In this document: piece after piece, positions 58,926 through 64,000 of the stretch
How positions within the stretch are numbered: position 1 is the stretch's first letter
How the letters are laid out: each line of letters opens with the position of its first letter
Assembly: GCA_947632385.1 (NCBI GenBank)
Contig: CANRPD010000003.1
Coordinates: forward strand, 1-64,000
DNA: 64,000 bases
From: an uncultured Clostridia bacterium
Lineage (GTDB): Bacteria > Bacillota > Clostridia > Oscillospirales > Acutalibacteraceae
Reading direction: 5' to 3'
Notes under the pieces: generated by a model
Told to the model about the DNA's origin: nothing
The model's input: only the letters and a program-made list of their open reading frames with translations
Database searches by the model: none
Position numbers and translations under genes: made by a program

Positions 58926-61220
58926 TCATTCCGACAGCAGTTCCCACTGCGTCTGAGGATTGCCTTGGTCATCCAATGTCCACGAAACAGCAACAGTACC
59001 TTTGGGCGTGATCACCGTTCCCGCAGCATGCGTCAGGGCGCCCGGGACCGGGGCCACAGTAAATGCTGCAAAACCCGGCTGGGTCGGACGCACTCCCAAG
59101 ACCGTACAGGGCAGTTCATAGAGTGCCAGGGCGCCCCAAGCATGGCAGTCGCTGCGGGGATGATCCTGGCTTTCCACGCTGGTGGTTAGGTGATCGTTCA
59201 CCATGTCTCTCCACGTATCCCATAGCCGGTCGGTACGTTCGTACAACCCCGTTTGCTCCAATGCACGGAACAGATAATAGGCCATGGCAACGGAACAGTG
59301 GGGATACTCGTTGGCTGTGATCTCCTCCATCAGGGAATGAGCTTCATCCGGAGCGGCAGTCTTCGTCAGAACCGCAAATACCTGGCAGTGCTCACTGTAC
59401 CGGTCCACTTTGGGACCGTCCTTGTACAGTCCGTTTTTGCCCAGACAGGTCCGACGGAGGTCCCTCCGGAGATGTTCCGCCCGAACTTCGTACTCGTCTC
59501 CCAGAGCGGTTCGACCTACATATCGGGCCAAATCTGCCGCTGCCATCAGCCCATAGCAATAGAGGAAGCTCTCCATGGCAATGGGTCCTTCCTTCGGAGC
59601 CAGCGGCACACCGCTGTCCCAACCGGGCACCCAGTCGATGAACGACCAGTATCGGGCCCGACCATTGTACCCGCCAGTGCGGCCCACCAGGCCGTCTTTG
59701 TCCAGAGTTCTCCGGAAGTATTCCAGAATACCGTCCACCGTAGGCAAGTGGTACCGAACAAGTTCCCGGTCTCCAAAATACATCATGTGATCGTGGAGCA
59801 TCCAAATGTAGTAGATCGAAAATCCCGGGATCACATTGGGTCCATAACTGGGATAGCTGGCATTGAGCAGACCGTCATAGCGGGCAGAACGCTTAAAGTC
59901 GTCCATACACTTCCGCGCCAACCGATCGTCTGCAGCGACCGCATAGGTAAACAGCATCTGAGAACGGGAATCCATCACATATTGCAGCTGTTCGTAGTAC
60001 GGGCAGTCCTCATAAGTCTCATGCATGCAGCGGCGCAGGGTGCGTTCACTGATGGCCCTGATCTCCGACAAGCTGGGATCCGACGTCTCCACATGGGTCC
60101 GGACTTTCAGCGGGTAGCCCGTCTCGGTAAAGGTGATCCCCAACAGTGTCAGCGGTTCATCGCCTGTCTCGATCTCCAACTTGGCAAACCGTAGGGTCCG
60201 GAACCAGAAGGGCTCATAGCTCTCAGGCTGCTCCGGGGTGCCCAGACCCACAGGGATGAAGTGATCGGAAAAGCCTTGGAGATGCCCCTGTGCTGAATCC
60301 TCTCGGTCCAATTTGATGCCGGGATCCCATGGATCGGCGCTTTCACCCTGGGAATAGCTCTCCGCGTAGAGGAGCTTCACCGAGGCCTCCCGGCCACCTG
60401 CCAGAGCCAGCCGAACAAAACCGGTTGTCTCCTCACCGGCTGACAGTTCGATCACTTCCTTGGCGTGTGCAGCCACGGTGTACGGCCTTTTTTCGCGAAG
60501 TAGCGCTGTCCAACCCTCCATCGCAGAGGCATTTGCAGACTCTCGGGACACGACCGGATGCAAAAGGCTCTTCTCCTGCCGGTAAAGAGACGGAATGGGA
60601 CGAGGTAGCAAATTCCCGGGACTGACCGCTTTGGAAATCTGTATATCCAGATATGGGACAGCAGGCTGCCAGTCAGCATCATCATAGCCGGACAAAAGCC
60701 ATCCTATTTGCCAGTCCTCACCTACAGCCTCTTCAAAAATGTGAAGCGGCGCAAAATAAGGACTTTCAGAAATCATCCGAGTGGCGCTCCTATGGAATTT
60801 CCAGCTGCCGTCCGCCAGAAACTCCTGTTTGTGCCCGTCCACGAACCAATCGCCTTTGAGATAAAAACCCGGCGTCTCGGTACGCCAGATGCTGTGGTTT
60901 CCGTCTCCGGACAGAGGATACCGCAGCACGATCGCAGCCAGAATATTCTCACCGGCACGGAGGTACTTGGCCAGGTCCACCGTCTCATAGAACCAGACTT
61001 TTCCATCGCCCTTTTCGGGACCGGTCTCCACCAGCGATCCGTTTACATAAAATTTGTATCGAGAATCTGCAGAGAGATGCACAGAAAATGTATCCGGAAT
61101 GGTCTCTAAAACAAGCGTCTTTCGGAAGTACACCAGCTGGGCTTCCGAAACGAGCGCCGCATGGGGTTCGCCCGTCCAGATCCATCCGGAAAGGGGCAAA
61201 GCAGTCCAATCAAAAGACAT
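58926..61220 (-). CDS. family 78 glycoside hydrolase (alpha-L-rhamnosidase-like)
   Basis: N-terminal WIWTGEPHAALVSEAQLVYFRKTLVLE; TLRRCMHETYEDCPYYEQLQYVMDSRSQMLFTY; DWVPGWDSGVPL. Confidence 0.88.
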   Translation of the reverse strand: MSFDWTALPLSGWIWTGEPHAALVSEAQLVYFRKTLVLETIPDTFSVHLSADSRYKFYVNGSLVETGPEKGDGKVWFYETVDLAKYLRAGENILAAIVLRYPLSGDGNHSIWRTETPGFYLKGDWFVDGHKQEFLADGSWKFHRSATRMISESPYFAPLHIFEEAVGEDWQIGWLLSGYDDADWQPAVPYLDIQISKAVSPGNLLPRPIPSLYRQEKSLLHPVVSRESANASAMEGWTALLREKRPYTVAAHAKEVIELSAGEETTGFVRLALAGGREASVKLLYAESYSQGESADPWDPGIKLDREDSAQGHLQGFSDHFIPVGLGTPEQPESYEPFWFRTLRFAKLEIETGDEPLTLLGITFTETGYPLKVRTHVETSDPSLSEIRAISERTLRRCMHETYEDCPYYEQLQYVMDSRSQMLFTYAVAADDRLARKCMDDFKRSARYDGLLNASYPSYGPNVIPGFSIYYIWMLHDHMMYFGDRELVRYHLPTVDGILEYFRRTLDKDGLVGRTGGYNGRARYWSFIDWVPGWDSGVPLAPKEGPIAMESFLYCYGLMAAADLARYVGRTALGDEYEVRAEHLRRDLRRTCLGKNGLYKDGPKVDRYSEHCQVFAVLTKTAAPDEAHSLMEEITANEYPHCSVAMAYYLFRALEQTGLYERTDRLWDTWRDMVNDHLTTSVESQDHPRSDCHAWGALALYELPCTVLGVRPTQPGFAAFTVAPVPGALTHAAGTVITPKGTVAVSWTLDDQGNPQTQWELLSE

Positions 61221-61474
61221 CTGAGCACGCCTCCATCAGCAGAGTTTTTCCCGTCTTTTCCTATTCTACTCTATCCGCAGTCTTCCCGCAAGAGGCAAAA
61301 TATACTTTCTTTCATCATGTGAAGCAGTATGGCAAGCCCCCATAACTTCTCTTAGTTTACAGTTGGATGTTCTCCGGAACGCCACACAAGAGCATTGACT
61401 CCATTAAATACAAGTAGGGGTGCACTTTTTCAGTATCCTGCCCCAACAGCCTGCTTCGCTGTTGCTGAAAGCGC

Positions 61475-62455
61475 CTAGGAGAGCAATGCAGCGGCTTCCC
61501 CTGCCGCTTTCTCCCAGATCGTGTTGTCCACGGCGGCTTTGACATAGAAGCACCCGTTTCGAAAGGAAGAAAACTTCATCAGGACATCTTGCGCATAAAG
61601 GGTCTCAAAGGAGCGGATCTGCTCATACCTCTTGCAAAAGATTTCCTCCCGGTAGATTTCGTACAGATAGGGAGCCGTCGTATACAGCCGGAAATCCACG
61701 CGGTCGTCCAGCGCAGCCAGCGTCAAGGGAACGGTTCCGCAATAGCCGGATTCGACCACCAAGATCTTATTTTCGTGGATCTCTGCCAAAAGCGCCTGGA
61801 GCGTTTTTTCTAAAATGGGATGTTCGCGCAAGACCTTCCGGATACGCGGCTTGCAAAATTCGATCATTTCCCGATCGTCTGAAACGCCAGATTCGAGCGC
61901 CTCATAGATGGGAAGTCGAAGTAGGTCGTCTACGTTCGTCTCGGCGGCTTGACACAGGAAATCCCGATTGATCATCCATGGGTACAAGCTGCTTTGGCCG
62001 CAGTTGCGAAAATAGAGATACGGCAGAAAGGTATCGCGGAGCAGAAACACATAGGCGGTATCGGGCTGTCGCGGGATCCACTGGCAGTACTGCTCCAGGT
62101 CTGAAAGAAACGGATTGCCGGATGGGACGGCGCCGTTTCGGAGATATTCCGACAGCCGACTGCAAACCGTTTCCACTTCCAATTCCGTATCGCCATATTC
62201 CACGCTGGCAAGGATCCCTGTTTGAATCGGGAACGGCCGCTCGTGATGCGCGTTCAATATGGCATGCAGTCTTGAAACGGCGCGGTATTTTTCTTCCAGT
62301 GTGCGGTACAGCACGGTGTATCCCTCGTCGACCAGATCGTCGAGGAGCTTGAGCAGCTGCTTTGCTGCATACAGCTCGTTTGGATCCAGCACCCTGCCTT
62401 CCAACCGTTTCAGTGCATGCATATAATACGTTTCGTTCCATGACAGAAATCCCAT
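61475..62455 (-). CDS. hypothetical protein
   Basis: 326 aa clean ORF; VLVVESGYCGTVPLTLAALDDRVDFRLYTTAPYLYEIY. No confident family. Confidence 0.65.
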   Translation of the reverse strand: MGFLSWNETYYMHALKRLEGRVLDPNELYAAKQLLKLLDDLVDEGYTVLYRTLEEKYRAVSRLHAILNAHHERPFPIQTGILASVEYGDTELEVETVCSRLSEYLRNGAVPSGNPFLSDLEQYCQWIPRQPDTAYVFLLRDTFLPYLYFRNCGQSSLYPWMINRDFLCQAAETNVDDLLRLPIYEALESGVSDDREMIEFCKPRIRKVLREHPILEKTLQALLAEIHENKILVVESGYCGTVPLTLAALDDRVDFRLYTTAPYLYEIYREEIFCKRYEQIRSFETLYAQDVLMKFSSFRNGCFYVKAAVDNTIWEKAAGEAAALLS

Positions 62456-62503
62456 GGTTGACCCCCTGCTCTTCCAAAGTGACGAGGAAAACTTTGATTG
62501 CCC

Positions 62504-63328
62504 TTACTTCTGCACGGCCCTATACTGTTTTGCGGCATACAAATACTGCTGTTCGAACGCGCGCGCTGCCTGACGGCTGATCTTGCGAAAGGGTGTCAGC
62601 ATATCAAAGGCATGCATCCCAGATGGATAGATCTGGCAAACTGCTGGGATCCCTGCAGCTTTCAAATGCTCAATATAGGAAACCGTCTCGCAATAAAATA
62701 GCTCCCGTTCTCCCACAAAAGTATAGGCGGGCGGAAGTCCTGCATAGTTCGTTTCCCGGGCGGGCGCAGCCGTGGCGGGGACATCTGTACCGGAAAGTCC
62801 TCTTAAGTAGGCAGCCCATCCCTTGTGATTCCGTTTGGTATTCCAGACCAGGCCGTGGTTCTCCCGAGAGGAGGCAGTATCCCGGTCATCCAGCATGGGG
62901 TACAAGGGCATCTGAAAGGCGATGTTGACTTCATCAAGACGTCTGGCCTTCAGACACACCGCTACAGCCAACCCGCCGCCAGCGCTTTCCCCGCCCACCA
63001 TGATCTGCCGGCTGTCGATTTGAAGCTCGTCTGCGTGTTCCTTGAGGTAGAGCAGTGCCGCATAACAGTCCTCCAGCGCCGCCGGATACGGGGCTTCCTT
63101 CGCCAGGCGGTATTCTGGCGAAAGCACGACCGCACCGTATTTTTGGACGAGAGGCAGAGCGCGGGAAATATAGACCATCTCTGCCATGCCGGTGATATAT
63201 CCGCCGCCGTGGATCCACAGGATCCCAGGCGGTTTTTCCTTTGGTTCCTGTCTCGGCCGCAGGAGCAGGCACTTCATGCTTCGCCCGTCCATCTGGATCC
63301 TGCGCTTTTCCGTGATCACTTGGTTCAT
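62504..63328 (-). CDS. alpha/beta hydrolase (HSL-type esterase)
   Basis: ILWIHGGGYITGMAEM, VVLSPEYRLAKEAPYPAALEDCYAAL, VGGESAGGGLAVAV, GMHAFD. Confidence 0.92.
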   Translation of the reverse strand: MNQVITEKRRIQMDGRSMKCLLLRPRQEPKEKPPGILWIHGGGYITGMAEMVYISRALPLVQKYGAVVLSPEYRLAKEAPYPAALEDCYAALLYLKEHADELQIDSRQIMVGGESAGGGLAVAVCLKARRLDEVNIAFQMPLYPMLDDRDTASSRENHGLVWNTKRNHKGWAAYLRGLSGTDVPATAAPARETNYAGLPPAYTFVGERELFYCETVSYIEHLKAAGIPAVCQIYPSGMHAFDMLTPFRKISRQAARAFEQQYLYAAKQYRAVQK

Positions 63329-63688
63329 CCTCTCACCTACGCTCGTTCCGTACGATTGTGCTGCCGTACGTCCATCACAATTTCGCCCGTTGAGATCCGT
63401 TCTCGTTCCTACAGCAAGCCGATTCACTTTCTGAAAAAACGAGAGCGCTTGTCCATCCTAGATCTTCTGCAAGGCTTCGACTTTAGTATACCAATCGTTT
63501 CAGAAAAACACAAGATGCGGTTTACTGGTTGCCAATTATAAAGAAAGAAGATATCTCATTTCTGTAGAAGTGCAAAGCTGTCTCCAATCCTCACGCTTTA
63601 CATGTATTGGTTGATTGAAGGGGACAAGTAGCCGATGTATCATCATTTTGAGGCCTGAAAACTTTTTTCAAAAAAACGGCATTTGGAC

Positions 63689-63717
63689 TTGACTTTCCAA
63701 CGGCCTTAGGATATAAT
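63689..63717 (+). promoter_or_regulatory. tRNA operon promoter
   Basis: TTGACT 63689-63694, 17 nt, TATAAT 63712-63717. Confidence 0.82.
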
Positions 63718-63738
63718 AATCGAGCGTCAAAGAAATCT

Positions 63739-63814
63739 GCTGGTGTAGCTCAGTTGGTAGAGCAGCTGATTTGTAATCAGCAGGTCGGGGGTTCAAGTCC
63801 GTCCACCAGCTCCA
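63739..63814 (+). tRNA. tRNA-Thr (anticodon TGT), CCA encoded
   Basis: GCTGGTG..CACCAGC acceptor, CTGATTTGTAATCAG anticodon arm, GGGGGTTCAAGTCC T arm, terminal CCA. Confidence 0.96.
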
Positions 63815-63863
63815 TCGACCTGTTGCAGGGCCTGAAACGGCGCTTTTGTACAACCGAATATAT

Positions 63864-63948
63864 GGGGGGATTCCCGAGTGGCCAAAGGGGACAGACTGTA
63901 AATCTGCTGGCACTGCCTTCGATGGTTCGAATCCATCTCCCCCCACCA
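63864..63948 (+). tRNA. tRNA-Tyr (anticodon GTA), CCA encoded
   Basis: GGGGGGA..TCCCCCC acceptor, anticodon GTA in CAGACTGTAAATCTG, long variable arm, GATGGTTCGAATCCATC T arm. Confidence 0.95.
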
Positions 63949-63950
63949 TC

Positions 63951-63986
63951 TCGCGGCAAGCACAGACGGCTTGCCGCGATTTTTTC
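63951..63986 (+). terminator. tRNA operon terminator
   Basis: TCGCGGCAAG..CTTGCCGCGA followed by a T run. Confidence 0.85.
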
Positions 63987-64000
63987 CTTGTTCAACCAAT

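Noticed and set aside
63668-63999. Minus-strand ORFs (GGDGFEPSKAV.., GEMDSNHRRQ..)
   Set aside because: Well-known artefact of translating the antisense of tRNA genes; overlaps tRNA-Thr and tRNA-Tyr.

Overview
GC-rich Firmicutes chromosomal window, probably Oscillospiraceae-like (inferred from gene content, not tested). Core content: hydF, a split chromate-transporter pair, a GH2 enzyme, aroE, carB, an M42 peptidase, a yerC-hisZGDCBHAF-hisIE operon, a hybrid histidine kinase with a degenerate HD-GYP partner, groES-groEL behind a CIRCE element, hpf, the sporulation/division cluster yabM-hup-rqcP-yabP-yabQ-divIC-yabR, a glycan-associated region (GH3, two Gfo/Idh/MocA, sugar isomerase, GH78), and tRNA-Thr plus tRNA-Tyr. 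Two signals are not explained by coding genes. (1) The first ~31 kb carries at least nine intergenic cloverleaf-like elements: a closing stem around three abutting hairpins, with arm sequences that differ between copies but stay complementary. Four share a CCGTCTCGC/GCGAGACGG closing stem and sit in longer composite repeats, including an inverted pair about 23 kb apart. (2) At 35.4-35.9 kb on the minus strand there are two tandem small-RNA-like genes. Each has its own promoter (TTGATT-N17-TAA), a long body hairpin whose sequence differs between copies while pairing is kept, an apical AAAAACGCA that can pair with a 3' UGCGUUUUU, and an identical terminator. They lie directly upstream of an orphan XRE regulator. 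All calls come from reading the sequence and the ORF track; no database search or folding was run.
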